DNA from: Rodentibacter pneumotropicus DSM 21403
GTDB taxonomy: Bacteria; Pseudomonadota; Gammaproteobacteria; Enterobacterales; Pasteurellaceae
Assembly: GCF_000379905.1 (NCBI RefSeq)
Contig: NZ_KB904061.1
Coordinates: forward strand, 76 to 64,075
Length of the DNA stretch: 64,000 nucleotides
Direction of reading: 5' to 3'
Position numbers and translations under genes: made by a program. Numbering within the stretch: the first letter of the stretch is position 1; each line of letters opens with the position of its first letter. The notes beneath the pieces were generated by a model. It had not been told where the DNA came from and searched no databases. It saw only the letters and a list, made by a program, of their open reading frames with translations. Shown here piece after piece: positions 29,081 through 40,561 of the stretch.

Positions 29081-30007
29081 TTACTTCACCCACTTCCACA
29101 AGGTCATCAGCACAAGTAATCCAATCATCAAATTTGAGAAAATAAAGGCAAACATTGCTATGCCGGATAGTACTTGATTATGGTAAAAAACAACGGCACT
29201 ATTTGCCATGGAGGCTAAGCCGAATGAGAAAGCCCATAAACCGATGTTTAAGCCTTTTTCGATAATCCAAGGGAAAATTCTCAATAGAAAAAACATTTGC
29301 AAAAAGCCATAGCCCCATAGGATTTTGGCGAAAGTATCGACTTTGCCTTGATTGACGGCGAGATAAGCGGAAGCGCAAACAAATGCCGGGGCGAGAATAA
29401 TCCCCATGGTGGCACGAAAAGGCGGTTCTAAGGAAGAAATGCGTAAATGTTGGAGTAATACGGGTTCAAACATTATCCACGCTAGGAAACCGGCACCGAA
29501 AAATAAATAGCCAAGATCATGATAGCCTAATAAAGCGACTGAACTTGCGCTAGTGAAGTTTGCGGCGACAGAGGGTAAATAAAAGGGTGGGCGTGTTGAT
29601 TTTTGCTCAAAAACACCGCCTTTCCAGAGTTCACTCATTCTAAAAGAAGAAAACAATAATTGCCCGATGGTTCCGAGCCAAATCATCACTTCCGCTATCA
29701 CAGGATTCCAACGATAGGCAATATCGCCGACTAACATGGTTGTGATAGGAATCAAGGCAATAAAAGAAAAGCGGACAGGGCAGTGGTATTCCTCTTTTAC
29801 TTCGTGGAAATAATAACTCAATTTATACCCATACATAGCAATAAAGGCCAACCAAACGGTCATTGCCGTAATACCGATCACATCGCTAATAGTTTGCGCC
29901 CAAGGGAAGAAATCCGCCAAATGCCACCATGCCAAAGAGAGTGCCCCTAATCCTAAAGGGATACCAAAATAGCCGGTGGGCAGAGGAAAAGTTTTTGTTG
30001 TACCCAT
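29081..30007 (-). CDS. tehA: TehA family anion channel / tellurite resistance protein
   Basis: A 308-residue inner membrane protein of the SLAC1/TehA family with about ten hydrophobic helices. Typical features are FPLPTGYFGIPLGLGALSLAW at the start, FSFIALIPITTMLVGD and VAANFTSASSVALLGYHDLGYLFFGAG. H. influenzae TehA is the model for the plant SLAC1 anion channel; tellurite resistance appears on overexpression, while the natural role is probably anion or potassium-linked transport. The protein ends in LWKWVK, and its stop codon abuts the rpoC remnant, so the C-terminus may have been reset by the recombination joint. It follows rpoC on the same strand after a terminator. Confidence 0.92.
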   Translation of the reverse strand: MGTTKTFPLPTGYFGIPLGLGALSLAWWHLADFFPWAQTISDVIGITAMTVWLAFIAMYGYKLSYYFHEVKEEYHCPVRFSFIALIPITTMLVGDIAYRWNPVIAEVMIWLGTIGQLLFSSFRMSELWKGGVFEQKSTRPPFYLPSVAANFTSASSVALLGYHDLGYLFFGAGFLAWIMFEPVLLQHLRISSLEPPFRATMGIILAPAFVCASAYLAVNQGKVDTFAKILWGYGFLQMFFLLRIFPWIIEKGLNIGLWAFSFGLASMANSAVVFYHNQVLSGIAMFAFIFSNLMIGLLVLMTLWKWVK

Positions 30008-30142
30008 TTAATTATCCTTATAAAAAATCTTTGCATAAGTCTAACAATAAATAGTATGACTTTCTCAAAAATTTCAAATTCTTGAAAAAATGACCGCACT
30101 TTGAATTCTCATTGCTAAGTCATTGTTCCTATAATAGTCAAC

Positions 30143-30169
30143 AAAAAAGCCCCTTTCGGGGCTTTTTTA
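30143..30169 (-). terminator. Terminator of rpoC
   Basis: AAAAAAGCCCC (30143-30153), loop TTTC-like, GGGGCTTTTTT (30158-30168); strong stem and T-run on the minus strand, 15 bases after the rpoC stop. It ends the rplJL-rpoBC unit. Confidence 0.92.
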
Positions 30170-30183
30170 TCTATATTGCAAAA

Positions 30184-33100
30184 TTACTCTTCCATTTCGG
30201 AATTTAATAATGCCGCTAGGCTTTGCGTTGCATCATCTGCGATAAATTCAAATTCCGCTTCGATATCCGCATCGGTTGCAAAAGTAGAAATTGGCTCTTC
30301 AATTGCTTCCACCGCTAATTCCGCTGCTTTTTGGCGGTTTTTAATGCGGTTTTGGTGATACGCAAAACCGGTACCAGCCGGAATTAAACGACCCACGATC
30401 ACGTTTTCTTTCAAACCGCGTAATTCGTCACGTTTACCTGCCACAGCTGCTTCGGTAAGAACACGTGTGGTTTCTTGGAACGATGCAGCAGAGATGAAGG
30501 ATTCCGTTGCAAGAGATGCTTTGGTAATACCCAATAATTCGCGCTCGAACTCAACCAACGGTTTGCCTTCCGCTTCACGTTTACGATTGACGATTTTCAC
30601 GCGGGCCACTTCCACTTGTTCCCCTTCAAGGAATTCAGAGTCGTAAGCCTTAGTGATCACCGCTTTACGCAACATTTGGCGAACGATGACTTCAATGTGC
30701 TTATCATTGATTTTTACCCCTTGTAAGCGGTAAACATCTTGCACTTCATTCACAATATATTCGGTTACAGCACGTACGCCACGTAAACGTAAAATATCAT
30801 GTGGTGTTTCCGCACCATCAGAAATCACATCACCACGTTGTACCATTTCACCTTCAAATACGTTGAGCTGACGCCATTTTGGAATCATTTCTTCGTACAC
30901 TTCTCCTTCTGCCGGCGTAATTAGCAAGCGACGTTTACCTTTGGTTTCTTTACCGAAGGAAACGATACCTGAAATTTCAGCCAAGATTGCCGGCTCTTTT
31001 GGTTTACGGGCTTCAAATAAATCCGCAACCCGTGGAAGACCACCGGTAATGTCTTTGGTTCCCACAGATTCTTGCGGAATACGCGCCAATGGTTCACCCA
31101 CTTTCACCGCTGCGCCATCGTCTAAGCTCACGATTGCTTTACCCGGTAGGAAGTATTGTGCAATAACATCGGTTTCCGGTAAGAATACGTCATTACCGTT
31201 TGCATCAACTAATTTGATGGTTGGACGTAAATCTTTACCTGCGGTTGCACGTTCACCCACATCTTGTACCACAATAGAGGATAAACCGGTTAATTCATCG
31301 GTTTGACGTGTTACGGTTAAACCGTCCACGATATCTACGAATTTCACGAAACCAGCTACTTCGGATACAACCGGCATGGTATGCGGATCCCAGTTCGCCA
31401 CAGTTTCACCCGCAGTTACTTCTTGACCATCACCTTTACTTAATACCGCACCATAAGGCACTTTATAGTGTTCTTTGGTACGACCAAATGCATCAGTAAT
31501 AGTTAATTCCGTATTACGGGATGTTAAAACTAATTTACCTTCGTCATTCGTTACAAATTTCGCATTTGCTAAGTGTAATGTACCGGTATTTTTCGCCTGT
31601 ACGCTAGATTCCTTCGCAGCCGCAGATGCTGCACCACCGATATGGAACGTACGCATGGTTAACTGTGTTCCCGGCTCACCGATAGATTGTGCCGCAATTA
31701 CACCTACCGCTTCCCCTTGATTGATTAAGTGACCACGCGCCAAGTCACGACCGTAACATTTCGCGCACACACCATAATCAGTATCACAGGTTACAACAGA
31801 GCGTACTTTTACGCTATCCACCGAATTTGCATCTAATACATCACAGAGTTTTTCATCCAATAATGTATTACGTGCAATTAAGACTTCTTCCGTACCCGGT
31901 TTATAAATGTCTTCTGCCGCCACACGACCTAACACTAATTCACGAAGTGGAACTTTTTCATCTCCGCCTTCAATTAATGGGGTCATTACTAAACCTTCAT
32001 GCGTGCCACAGTCATCTTCAATAATCACTAAGTCTTGTGCCACATCCACCAAACGACGGGTTAAATAACCGGAGTTTGCTGTTTTTAATGCGGTATCCGC
32101 CAAACCTTTACGCGCACCGTGAGTTGAAATAAAGTACTGAAGTACGTTCAATCCTTCACGGAAATTAGCTGTGATTGGCGTTTCAATGATTGAACCGTCC
32201 GGACGTGCCATCAAACCACGCATACCGGCTAGCTGACGAATCTGTGCTGCGGAACCACGCGCACCGGAATCCGCCATCATAAAGATACTGTTAAAGGAGG
32301 CTTGCTTTTCAGGTTTACCTTCACGGTTGAGTACTTCTTCTGTAGAAAGGTTTTCCATCATTGCTTTTGCAACGCGTTCGTTCGCCGCAGCCCAAATATC
32401 GATCACTTTATTATAGCGTTCACCTGCCGTAACAAGACCGGATTGGAATTGCTCTTGGATTTCCGCCACCTCGTCTTCCGCTGCAGAAATAATTTCATAT
32501 TTCTTCTCAGGGATGACCATATCATCAATACCCACTGATGAACCGGAACGAGCAGCATAAGCGAAACCGGTGTACATAATTTGGTCAGCAAACATAACCG
32601 CTTCTTTTAAACCTAAACGGCGATATGCTTCATTAATTAATTTAGAAATCGCTTTTTTGCCTAATGTTTGATTAAACAATGCATACGGCATACCTTTTGG
32701 TGCGATCATCCATAAAATTGCACGACCGATCGTAGTATCTGTGAGCGTAGTTTTCGTTTCAAACTCATTCGCATCGTTTTTCACATATTTGGTAATACGT
32801 ACTTTTACACGAGAATGTAATTCGGCCTGACCGGTACGATAAGCCTTTTCAGCCTCGCGCGGATCTTGCAATAACATACCTTCGCCTTTACCGTTTACTT
32901 TTTCACGGGTCATATAGTAAAGACCCAACACCACATCTTGTGATGGAACGATAATCGGCTCACCGTTCGCCGGTGAAAGCACGTTGTTGGTTGACATCAT
33001 CAACGCACGGGCTTCTAATTGTGCTTCAAGGGTTAATGGTACGTGAACCGCCATTTGGTCACCATCGAAGTCCGCGTTAAACGCTGCACAGACGAGCGGA

Positions 33101-34452
33101 TGTAATTGAATCGCTTTACCTTCAATTAAGATTGGCTCAAATGCTTGAATACCCAAACGGTGAAGTGTTGGTGCACGGTTCAATAGAATCGGGTGTTCAC
33201 GAATCACTTCCGCAAGGATATCCCAAACGATCGCATCTTCACGTTCAACCATTTTCTTCGCGGCTTTGATCGTAGTCGCATAACCGCGGCTTTCTAATTT
33301 CGCATAGATAAACGGACGGAATAATTCCAATGCCATTTTCTTCGGTAAACCGCATTGATGTAGGTGCAAGTATGGCCCGACGGTAATAACGGAACGACCG
33401 GAGTAATCCACACGTTTACCCAATAAGTTTTGACGGAAACGACCTTGTTTACCTTTAATCATATCCGCTAAAGATTTTAACGGACGGCGGTTAGAACCGG
33501 TAATCGCACGACCACGGCGACCGTTATCCAATAAGGCATCGACCGATTCTTGTAACATCCGTTTTTCGTTGCGCACGATAATATCCGGCGCAATCAAATC
33601 TAATAAACGTTTTAAACGATTGTTACGGTTGATCACACGACGGTATAAATCGTTCAAATCAGAAGTGGCAAAACGACCACCATCAAGTGGTACTAACGGA
33701 CGTAAATCCGGTGGAAGTACCGGTAATACGGTCATCACCATCCACTCCGGTTTATTACCGGATTGCACAAATGCTTCTAACAATTTTAAGCGTTTAGTGA
33801 TTTTTTTACGTTTAGTTTCAGAATTGGTTTCTTGTAACTCTTCACGTAGTTTTTCGCATTCCACGTCAAGATCCATACCTTTTAACAGATCTTGGATCGC
33901 TTCCGCACCCATTTTGGCTTCAAATTCATCTTGCCAACGATCTTCGGCATCAAGATATTGCTCTTCCGTTAATAATTGACCGCGTTCTAAATCCGTCATA
34001 CCCGGTTCAGTCACAATGTACATTTCAAAATAAAGTACACGCTCAATATCACGTAACGGCATATCAAGTAATAAACCGATACGGGATGGAAGGGATTTTA
34101 AGAACCAAATGTGTGCCACCGGTGAGGCTAATTCAATATGACCCATACGTTCACGACGCACTTTGGTTTGTGTCACTTCAACGCCACATTTTTCACAAAT
34201 CACACCACGGTGTTTTAAACGTTTATATTTACCACATAAACATTCGTAGTCTTTTACCGGCCCGAAGATACGCGCACAGAAAAGACCATCACGTTCAGGT
34301 TTGAACGTACGGTAGTTAATGGTTTCAGGTTTTTTCACCTCACCAAATGACCAAGAACGGATCATATCCGGTGACGCTAACCCAATTTTAATCACATCAA
34401 AATCTTCACTGGTTTTTGACTGTGCTTTTAAAAACTTAACTAAGTCTTTCAC
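30184..34452 (-). CDS. rpoC: RNA polymerase beta' subunit
   Basis: A 1422-residue subunit forming half of the RNA polymerase active cleft. The N-terminal zinc site is [19 protein letters not shown] (C71, C73, C86, C89). The catalytic Mg2+ loop is [10 protein letters not shown] (~459), and the second zinc cluster is in [19 protein letters not shown] (~C890s). The trigger loop/bridge helix region and the C-terminal tail LNSEMEE are intact. Start is GTG at 34452 with AGGAG eight bases upstream, as in E. coli. It is downstream of rpoB in the conserved order, with 120 bases between. A degenerate second copy of its 3' end lies at 28979-29080. Confidence 0.98.
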   Translation of the reverse strand: MKDLVKFLKAQSKTSEDFDVIKIGLASPDMIRSWSFGEVKKPETINYRTFKPERDGLFCARIFGPVKDYECLCGKYKRLKHRGVICEKCGVEVTQTKVRRERMGHIELASPVAHIWFLKSLPSRIGLLLDMPLRDIERVLYFEMYIVTEPGMTDLERGQLLTEEQYLDAEDRWQDEFEAKMGAEAIQDLLKGMDLDVECEKLREELQETNSETKRKKITKRLKLLEAFVQSGNKPEWMVMTVLPVLPPDLRPLVPLDGGRFATSDLNDLYRRVINRNNRLKRLLDLIAPDIIVRNEKRMLQESVDALLDNGRRGRAITGSNRRPLKSLADMIKGKQGRFRQNLLGKRVDYSGRSVITVGPYLHLHQCGLPKKMALELFRPFIYAKLESRGYATTIKAAKKMVEREDAIVWDILAEVIREHPILLNRAPTLHRLGIQAFEPILIEGKAIQLHPLVCAAFNADFDGDQMAVHVPLTLEAQLEARALMMSTNNVLSPANGEPIIVPSQDVVLGLYYMTREKVNGKGEGMLLQDPREAEKAYRTGQAELHSRVKVRITKYVKNDANEFETKTTLTDTTIGRAILWMIAPKGMPYALFNQTLGKKAISKLINEAYRRLGLKEAVMFADQIMYTGFAYAARSGSSVGIDDMVIPEKKYEIISAAEDEVAEIQEQFQSGLVTAGERYNKVIDIWAAANERVAKAMMENLSTEEVLNREGKPEKQASFNSIFMMADSGARGSAAQIRQLAGMRGLMARPDGSIIETPITANFREGLNVLQYFISTHGARKGLADTALKTANSGYLTRRLVDVAQDLVIIEDDCGTHEGLVMTPLIEGGDEKVPLRELVLGRVAAEDIYKPGTEEVLIARNTLLDEKLCDVLDANSVDSVKVRSVVTCDTDYGVCAKCYGRDLARGHLINQGEAVGVIAAQSIGEPGTQLTMRTFHIGGAASAAAKESSVQAKNTGTLHLANAKFVTNDEGKLVLTSRNTELTITDAFGRTKEHYKVPYGAVLSKGDGQEVTAGETVANWDPHTMPVVSEVAGFVKFVDIVDGLTVTRQTDELTGLSSIVVQDVGERATAGKDLRPTIKLVDANGNDVFLPETDVIAQYFLPGKAIVSLDDGAAVKVGEPLARIPQESVGTKDITGGLPRVADLFEARKPKEPAILAEISGIVSFGKETKGKRRLLITPAEGEVYEEMIPKWRQLNVFEGEMVQRGDVISDGAETPHDILRLRGVRAVTEYIVNEVQDVYRLQGVKINDKHIEVIVRQMLRKAVITKAYDSEFLEGEQVEVARVKIVNRKREAEGKPLVEFERELLGITKASLATESFISAASFQETTRVLTEAAVAGKRDELRGLKENVIVGRLIPAGTGFAYHQNRIKNRQKAAELAVEAIEEPISTFATDADIEAEFEFIADDATQSLAALLNSEMEE

Positions 34453-34481
34453 AAATGTTCTCCTGTCGGAGTTAAAGGTTT

Positions 34482-34521
34482 AAAGTGCGGTTAAAAATCA
34501 CCGAGAATTTTGACCGCACTT
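34482..34521 (-). repeat. Facing uptake sequences in the rpoB-rpoC gap
   Basis: AAAGTGCGGT (34482-34491) and ACCGCACTT (34513-34521) form a dyad in the transcribed gap. A second inverted pair, GTGTGTG / CACACAC, follows at about 34538-34561. Both could fold in the mRNA; any effect on rpoC expression is unknown. Confidence 0.55.
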
Positions 34522-34572
34522 CGGCGATTTTTGTAGTGTGTGAATTATGCCAATCCACACACCCTACTTTCA

Positions 34573-37500
34573 TTACTCTTCGTCTAACTCAATATTTAAA
34601 CCAAGTGAACGGATTTCTTTCATAATCACGTTGAAAGATTCCGGCGTACCCGGATCCATTTGTTGGTTGCCGCTGACGATGTTTTTATACATCTTCGTAC
34701 GACCGTTCACATCATCGGATTTCACGGTTAGCATTTCCTGTAAAGTATAAGCTGCACCATATGCTTCAAGCGCCCATACCTCCATCTCACCGAAACGTTG
34801 ACCACCGAATTGTGCTTTACCACCTAATGGTTGTTGCGTGACGAGACTATAAGAGCCCGTTGAACGTGCGTGCATTTTGTCATCAACCAAGTGGTTCAAT
34901 TTGAGCATATACATATAACCTACGGTTACCGGACGCTCAAATTTCTCACCGGTACGTCCATCGTATAAGGTGATCTGTCCGGAAGTCGGTAAACCGCCGA
35001 GTTTTAATAACTCTTTGATTTCCGTTTCATCCGCACCATCAAACACTGGGGTAGCAACCGGTAAACCTTTACGCAAGTTATCTGCTAAACGTAGCACTTC
35101 TTCATCAGTGAAAGTGCTTAAATCCACTTTTTGTGAACCATGACCTAAATCATAGGCTTTTTGCATATAACTGCGTAATTTTTCTACTTCTTGTTTTTGT
35201 TTAAGCATCGCATTGATTTGATCACCAATACCTTTTGCCGCTAAACCTAAGTGAGTTTCAAGGATCTGACCGATATTCATACGGGATGGAACGCCCAGAG
35301 GGTTTAATACGATTTCAACCGGTTGGCCGTTTTCATCGTACGGCATATCCTCAACAGGATTAATTTTTGAGATAACCCCTTTGTTACCGTGACGACCCGC
35401 CATTTTATCACCAGGTTGGATTTGGCGTTTCACCGCAAGATAAACTTTCACCACTTTCAATACACCCGGCGCAAGATCATCACCTTTGATGATTTTCTTA
35501 CGTTTCACTTCAAGTTTGAGTTCAAACTCTTTACGAAGCTCTTCGTATTGCTCTGCGAGTTGCTCTAATTGATTTTGTTTCTCTTCATCGGCAATGGTTT
35601 GTTCTAACCATTTAGTACGATCTAATTTATCTAATTGCGCTTCATCTACGCCACCCGAAATAAGAAGATTGCGAACACGCGCGAATAAACCAGCCTCTAA
35701 GATTTCTAATTCATCGGAAAGATCTTTCTTCGCTTCTTTTAATTGCATTTCTTCGATTTCTAGCGCACGTTTGTCTTTTTCCACGCCATCACGGGTGAAG
35801 ACTTGTACGTCGATAACCGTACCGCTTACGCTGTTTGGTACGCGTAATGAAGAATCTTTTACATCAGAGGCTTTTTCACCGAAAATTGCACGTAACAATT
35901 TTTCTTCCGGTGTTAATTGGGTTTCACCTTTCGGTGTCACTTTACCGACTAAGATGTCTCCACCTTTTACTTCCGCACCCACATAAACGATACCGGATTC
36001 ATCTAATTTGCTGAGTGCCGATTCACCCACATTTGGAATATCTGCGGTGATTTCTTCTGCGCCTAATTTAGTATCACGAGCCACACAAGAAAGTTCTTGG
36101 ATATGAATGGTGGTAAAGCGATCTTGTTGAACCACACGCTCAGACACTAACATGGAGTCTTCAAAGTTATAACCGTTCCATGGCATAAATGCCACACGGA
36201 TATTTTGACCTAACGCCAGTTCCCCTAAATCGGTTGAAGGACCGTCAGCCAACACCTCACCACGATTAATCGGATCGCCTAAATTCACACAAGGAATTTG
36301 GTTGATACAGGTATTTTGGTTAGAACGGGTGTATTTGATTAAGTTATAAATATCAATCCCCGCTTCACCTGCAACGGTTTCATCTTCATTCACTTTAATC
36401 ACAATACGTGATGCATCCACATATTGAACGATACCACCACGTTTCGCCACAACAGCCACACCGGAATCAAGAGCAATTGGTTTTTCCATACCTGTTCCCA
36501 CTAACGGCTTGTCAGCACGTAATGTTGGAACAGCCTGACGTTGCATGTTTGCCCCCATCAATGCACGGTTCGCATCATCATGCTCAAGGAATGGGATCAA
36601 TGCCGCCGCTACAGACACTACTTGTTGAGTGGATACGTCCATATAATGGATATCTTCAGGTTTATATAAACCGGACTCACCACGCTCACCACGAGCCGTA
36701 ACAAAAGCATCAGTAAAGCGATTATTCTCGTCTAGATTTGAGTTTGCCTGAGCGATGATATAATTTGCTTCATCAATGGCTGATAAATATTCAATTTCTT
36801 CCGTCACTTGACCGTCAATGACTTTGCGATATGGGGTTTCTAAGAAACCGTAATCATTAGTACGAGCAAATGCGGAAAGGGAGTTAATCAAACCGATGTT
36901 CGGACCTTCAGGCGTTTCGATTGGACATAAACGACCATAATGGGTGTTATGTACGTCACGTACTTCAAAGCCTGCACGTTCACGGGTTAAACCGCCCGGA
37001 CCCAACGCAGAAATACGACGTTTGTGGGTCACTTCTGATAATGGGTTGTTTTGATCCATAAATTGCGAAAGTTGTGAAGAACCAAAGAATTCTTTCACTG
37101 CCGCAGAAATTGGTTTCGGATTAATTAAATCCTGTGGCGTGATCGCATCCAAATCACCTAAAGATAAGCGTTCTTTGACCGCTCTTTCTACACGTACTAA
37201 ACCAATACGGAATTGGTTTTCAGCCATTTCGCCCACAGAACGGATACGACGGTTACCTAAGTGGTCGATATCATCCACTTCACCACGACCGTTACGGATA
37301 TCAATGAGTTTACGCATTACGGCAATGATATCCTCATGGCTTAAAATCCCACTTCCCACACCTTCAGGAATACCTAAAGAACGGTTGAATTTCATACGAC
37401 CTACTGCAGATAAATCATAACGTTCCGCAGAGAAAAATAAGTTGTGGAATAAGGCTTCTGAAGATTCCGGTGTTGGTGGCTCACCCGGGCGCATCATACG

Positions 37501-38601
37501 ATAGATTTCATAAAGCGCACTGGTTTTATCGTCAGTCGGATCAACACGTAAGGTTTCGGAAATATAAGGACCGTAATCTAAATCATTGGTGAACAAGGTT
37601 TCAATAACGTTGTAGCCTGCTTGTGCTAATTTCGCTAGAACTTCTAAAGAAATCTCACCATTTGCCGGACAAATAATTTCACCGGATTCCAAATCCACAT
37701 AATCTTTTGCGGCGACTTTACCCACGATATATTCGGTAGGTACCACAACTTGTGTGACCTTATCTTTTTCTAACGCTTTAATATGACGTGCAGTAATACG
37801 ACGACCACGTTCTACATAGACTTTTCCGTTTACTTCAATGTCAAAGGAAGCCGTTTCACCACGCAAACGTTCCGGCACAAGGGTCATTAATAATTTATTA
37901 TCTGCGATTTCAAAGGTCACCTTATCGAAGAATAAATTTAAGATTTCTTCGGTGGTGTAGCCTAACGCACGAAGAATAATTGTTGCCGGTAATTTACGGC
38001 GACGGTCAATACGTGCATAAAGATTATCTTTCGGATCGAATTCAAAATCCAACCAAGAACCACGGTAAGGAATGATACGTGCGTTATAAAGCACTTTACC
38101 TGATGAATGAGTTTTACCTTTATCGGAATCAAAAAATACGCCGGGGCTACGGTGTAATTGTGAAACGATAACACGCTCGGTACCGTTAATCACAAAAGTA
38201 CCATTATCAGTCATTAATGGGATCTCACCCATATACACTTCATTTTCTTTAATATCTTTAATTGCGCGTGAAGATGACTCTTTATCATAGCTCACAAGGC
38301 GTAATTTAACTCGTAAACCTGCCGCATAAGTCGAACCGCGAATTTGGCACTCACGAACATCAAATTCCGGCTCTTCTAAACGGTAATCAACATATTGTAA
38401 TTCTGTGTAGCCATTATTGCTAACAATTGGAAAGACTGAACGGAAAGCAGCTTCTAAGCCTTGCTGACCATCAGGATCTTTTTGAATAAATTTATCAAAC
38501 GAATCTAATTGAATGGTTAATAAATAAGGTACATTTAAAACTTGCGGACGTTTACCGAAGTCTTTACGAATTCGTTTTTTCTCAGAATAGGAGAGACCCA
38601 T
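34573..38601 (-). CDS. rpoB: RNA polymerase beta subunit
   Basis: A 1342-residue subunit, the same length as E. coli RpoB. Start [19 protein letters not shown] fits the family; a frame extends seven codons further (to 38622), but the conserved start is 38601, with GAGGAA upstream at a rather long spacing. The rifampicin-binding region reads [19 protein letters not shown] (~510) and [21 protein letters not shown] with wild-type-looking residues, so sensitivity to rifampicin is expected. The C-terminal [24 protein letters not shown] motif is intact. Second to last gene of the rplJL-rpoBC unit. Confidence 0.98.
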   Translation of the reverse strand: MGLSYSEKKRIRKDFGKRPQVLNVPYLLTIQLDSFDKFIQKDPDGQQGLEAAFRSVFPIVSNNGYTELQYVDYRLEEPEFDVRECQIRGSTYAAGLRVKLRLVSYDKESSSRAIKDIKENEVYMGEIPLMTDNGTFVINGTERVIVSQLHRSPGVFFDSDKGKTHSSGKVLYNARIIPYRGSWLDFEFDPKDNLYARIDRRRKLPATIILRALGYTTEEILNLFFDKVTFEIADNKLLMTLVPERLRGETASFDIEVNGKVYVERGRRITARHIKALEKDKVTQVVVPTEYIVGKVAAKDYVDLESGEIICPANGEISLEVLAKLAQAGYNVIETLFTNDLDYGPYISETLRVDPTDDKTSALYEIYRMMRPGEPPTPESSEALFHNLFFSAERYDLSAVGRMKFNRSLGIPEGVGSGILSHEDIIAVMRKLIDIRNGRGEVDDIDHLGNRRIRSVGEMAENQFRIGLVRVERAVKERLSLGDLDAITPQDLINPKPISAAVKEFFGSSQLSQFMDQNNPLSEVTHKRRISALGPGGLTRERAGFEVRDVHNTHYGRLCPIETPEGPNIGLINSLSAFARTNDYGFLETPYRKVIDGQVTEEIEYLSAIDEANYIIAQANSNLDENNRFTDAFVTARGERGESGLYKPEDIHYMDVSTQQVVSVAAALIPFLEHDDANRALMGANMQRQAVPTLRADKPLVGTGMEKPIALDSGVAVVAKRGGIVQYVDASRIVIKVNEDETVAGEAGIDIYNLIKYTRSNQNTCINQIPCVNLGDPINRGEVLADGPSTDLGELALGQNIRVAFMPWNGYNFEDSMLVSERVVQQDRFTTIHIQELSCVARDTKLGAEEITADIPNVGESALSKLDESGIVYVGAEVKGGDILVGKVTPKGETQLTPEEKLLRAIFGEKASDVKDSSLRVPNSVSGTVIDVQVFTRDGVEKDKRALEIEEMQLKEAKKDLSDELEILEAGLFARVRNLLISGGVDEAQLDKLDRTKWLEQTIADEEKQNQLEQLAEQYEELRKEFELKLEVKRKKIIKGDDLAPGVLKVVKVYLAVKRQIQPGDKMAGRHGNKGVISKINPVEDMPYDENGQPVEIVLNPLGVPSRMNIGQILETHLGLAAKGIGDQINAMLKQKQEVEKLRSYMQKAYDLGHGSQKVDLSTFTDEEVLRLADNLRKGLPVATPVFDGADETEIKELLKLGGLPTSGQITLYDGRTGEKFERPVTVGYMYMLKLNHLVDDKMHARSTGSYSLVTQQPLGGKAQFGGQRFGEMEVWALEAYGAAYTLQEMLTVKSDDVNGRTKMYKNIVSGNQQMDPGTPESFNVIMKEIRSLGLNIELDEE

Positions 38602-38903
38602 TGGTTGGTTTTCCTCTATCAATTTTAGTGAGACTGAGCTGATACAAGAAAAAGTGCGGTCAATTCTGACCGGATTTTAACTTATACCAAAGTATGGACA
38701 CCGTTTTCAGGAACCGCACTCTGAACCTTACTTCTGTAGTGGGCTACTCAAATAAAAACGTCTATTATTAATTTGAGTGGAAACAGATAAGATTAAACGG
38801 AAAATTATTATCTGTTTTTGTGCCTATTTTGATAGCACAAAATGGCTGATGGGTAAACCACCAGCCATCAAGCCTGAGAAACAGGGCATAAGAGAATCAA
38901 AAA
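38602..38903 (-). promoter_or_regulatory. rplL-rpoB spacer with attenuator-like hairpin
   Basis: A 302-base transcribed spacer. A hairpin at 38842-38868 (ATGGCTGATGG / CCACCAGCCAT, one mismatch) lies just after rplL and may act as the partial terminator that lowers rpoBC relative to rplJL, as the attenuator does in E. coli. An uptake sequence lies at 38652-38660, and a second in the opposite orientation at 38711. The RNase III processing site known from E. coli cannot be located by eye. Confidence 0.55.
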
Positions 38904-39275
38904 TTATTTGATCTCTACTTTTGCACCGGCTTCTTCTAATTCTTTCTTAAGCGCTTCAGCTTCTTCTTTAGAGATGCCTTCTTTTAACGCTGCAGGCGCA
39001 GATTCAACCAAGTCTTTCGCTTCTTTTAAGCCTAAACCGGTCGCACCACGTACTGCTTTGATTACTGCTACTTTGTTTGCACCAGCTTCAGCAAGAACTA
39101 CATCAAATTCAGTTTTTTCTTCTGCCGCTGCCGCTGCGCCACCTGCTGGTGCTGCCGCTACTGCTGCCGCTGCTGAAACGCCGAATTTTTCTTCCATCGC
39201 TGTGATTAATTCAACGATTTCAGTTACAGTTTTAGAAGCAATCGCTTCAATGATTTGTTCGTTAGTTAATGACAT
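38904..39275 (-). CDS. rplL: 50S ribosomal protein L7/L12
   Basis: A 123-residue stalk protein that recruits translation factors. N-terminal dimerisation domain [24 protein letters not shown], Ala/Gly-rich hinge (~36-52), and a C-terminal factor-binding domain ([32 protein letters not shown]). The start is set at 39275 (family start MSLTNEQ) and not at the upstream in-frame codon at 39284. It follows rplJ by 54 bases. Confidence 0.98.
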   Translation of the reverse strand: MSLTNEQIIEAIASKTVTEIVELITAMEEKFGVSAAAAVAAAPAGGAAAAAEEKTEFDVVLAEAGANKVAVIKAVRGATGLGLKEAKDLVESAPAALKEGISKEEAEALKKELEEAGAKVEIK

Positions 39276-39329
39276 AACAATCAATTCCTAAAATAAATAA
39301 AGTTAAATGAAGTAAGAAACGCTTAACAA

Positions 39330-39821
39330 TTAAGCTGCTTCTTGTAATTTGTCGCGTAATGCCGCAAGAGTGCGAGCAAGTTTGCCTGCCGCAGCTTCTT
39401 TCATTGTGCCCATTAAACGTGCAATTGCTTCTTCGTAAGTTGGTAATGTTGCTAAGAATTCAACATCTTGGATCTTACCTTCAAAGGCTGCACCTTTAAT
39501 TTCAAACTTATCGTTTGCTTTAGCAAACTCTTTGAACAAGCGGGCAGCTGCGCCCGGGTGTTCATTAGAGAACGCGATAAGTGTTGGACCTACAAACGTA
39601 TCCTTCAAGCATTCGTAATCTGTGCCTTCAACCGCACGGCGTAATAAAGTATTACGAACCACACGCATCGTTACACCAGCTTCACGAGCTGATTTACGTA
39701 ATTCAGTCATTTTATCAACAGTCACACCGCGGGAATCTGCGATCACTGCTGAAAGTGCACCTTTGGCTGCTTCATTTACTTCAGCAACAATTGCTTGTTT
39801 GTCTTGAAGATTTAATGCCAT
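39330..39821 (-). CDS. rplJ: 50S ribosomal protein L10
   Basis: A 163-residue protein that anchors L7/L12 dimers on 23S rRNA and, with them, represses its own mRNA by binding the leader. Start [35 protein letters not shown] fits the family; C-terminal helix (~135-163) binds L12 dimers. CAGGAGCT ribosome site ten bases upstream. First gene of rplJ-rplL-rpoB-rpoC here; rplKA are not upstream. Confidence 0.98.
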   Translation of the reverse strand: MALNLQDKQAIVAEVNEAAKGALSAVIADSRGVTVDKMTELRKSAREAGVTMRVVRNTLLRRAVEGTDYECLKDTFVGPTLIAFSNEHPGAAARLFKEFAKANDKFEIKGAAFEGKIQDVEFLATLPTYEEAIARLMGTMKEAAAGKLARTLAALRDKLQEAA

Positions 39822-40030
39822 TGGCTTTTAGCTCCTGAATACACTCCGATTTCTCGGAATTAATTTACCCAATCTAAGATTAGGACGACTTCGGTGCCCA
39901 GAAGCAAGAAAAATTCTTATTCTGTACACCATCTACGTAGGATGATTAAGATTGCTCCCCTACGGTCTTGGACGGGGCTTGAATAGGTCAAGCACCAACC
40001 AGAAATTTTACGCGCTAGGCGCAAACAAGG
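39822..40030 (-). ncRNA. L10 (rplJ) autoregulatory mRNA leader
   Basis: About 207 bases lie between the predicted start of transcription (~40029) and the rplJ start. The region has several short inverted repeats (for example CCGATTTCTCGG near 39847 next to the ribosome site, and CCCCTACGG...GGACGGGG near 39957), matching in position and size the L10 leader where L10-(L12)4 binds. Assignment rests on location and structure potential; a covariance search (Rfam L10_leader) was not possible. Confidence 0.65.
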
Positions 40031-40035
40031 GTGGA

Positions 40036-40064
40036 ATTATAGAGCCAACCCCTCCCTTTGTAAA
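40036..40064 (-). promoter_or_regulatory. Sigma-70 promoter of rplJL-rpoBC
   Basis: Minus strand -35 TTTACA (40064-40059), spacer exactly 17, perfect -10 TATAAT (40041-40036). The spacing and strength fit a highly expressed ribosomal operon, and the start site would give a ~207-base leader. Confidence 0.85.
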
Positions 40065-40108
40065 GTCTATTGTTGAAAAATTCTGCGAATTTTAACCGCA
40101 CTTTTTTG

Positions 40109-40501
40109 TTATTTTCTCACCGCAATGGCTTCAATTTCCAGCCCAACATCTTTTGGTAAACGTGCGACTTCTACACAAGAGCGAGCGGGAAAAGTCGGAT
40201 GATTGTTCTCTTTAAAGAAACGCTCATACTCCGCATTCACTACAGCAAAATCATTTAAATCTTTCACGAATACGGTCGTTTTTACAATGTCCGCCACGCT
40301 TAAACCGGCTTGTTCCACAATTGCTTTTACATTTTCTAAAGATTGACGGGCTTGCGCTACAATATCAGTCGGCACTTCGCCTGTTGCCGGATTTACCGGA
40401 ATCTGACCTGAAGTCAACACCAAATTCCCTAAATCAACCGCCTGAACATAAGGACCAATTGCCGCAGGGGCTTTCTCGGTATGAATAATTTTTGTCATCA
40501 T
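40109..40501 (-). CDS. ridA: 2-iminobutanoate/2-iminopropanoate deaminase RidA
   Basis: A 130-residue cytoplasmic enzyme of the YjgF/YER057c/UK114 family that hydrolyses reactive enamine/imine intermediates from PLP enzymes. Seen: IGPYVQAVDLGNLVLTSGQIPVNPATGE (~15-42), the catalytic Arg region FPARSCVEVARLPKD (~103-117) and the ending EIEAIAVRK. Two consecutive ATGs (40501 and 40498) follow AGGAGAATTA; either could be used. Lies 61 bases after mlaA on the same strand, with its own spacer terminator between. Confidence 0.96.
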   Translation of the reverse strand: MMTKIIHTEKAPAAIGPYVQAVDLGNLVLTSGQIPVNPATGEVPTDIVAQARQSLENVKAIVEQAGLSVADIVKTTVFVKDLNDFAVVNAEYERFFKENNHPTFPARSCVEVARLPKDVGLEIEAIAVRK

Positions 40502-40530
40502 TAATTCTCCTTTTCTTATCTACCATCGAG

Positions 40531-40560
40531 AAAAATGCGGTAAAATCAACCGCACTTTTT
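40531..40560 (-). terminator. Imperfect uptake-sequence dyad after mlaA
   Basis: AAAAATGCGGT (40531-40541) and ACCGCACTTTTT (40549-40560), one mismatch, with a T-run on the minus strand immediately after the mlaA stop. Confidence 0.6.
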
Positions 40561-40561
40561 A

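Noticed and set aside
28992-29177. 61-codon plus-strand frame over the scar
   Set aside because: It is the opposite strand of the rpoC remnant and tehA end, with no ribosome site.
34482-34561. Possible terminator separating rpoB and rpoC transcription
   Set aside because: The dyad stems lack a T-run on the minus strand, and rpoC has no clear promoter of its own; kept only as a repeat.
36400-36720. Plus-strand frame opposite rpoB with His/Pro-rich product
   Set aside because: Pure shadow of the highly conserved rpoB sequence.
38908-39291. 127-codon open frame antisense to rplL
   Set aside because: Shadow of the Ala/Glu-rich L7/L12 gene; no start signals.
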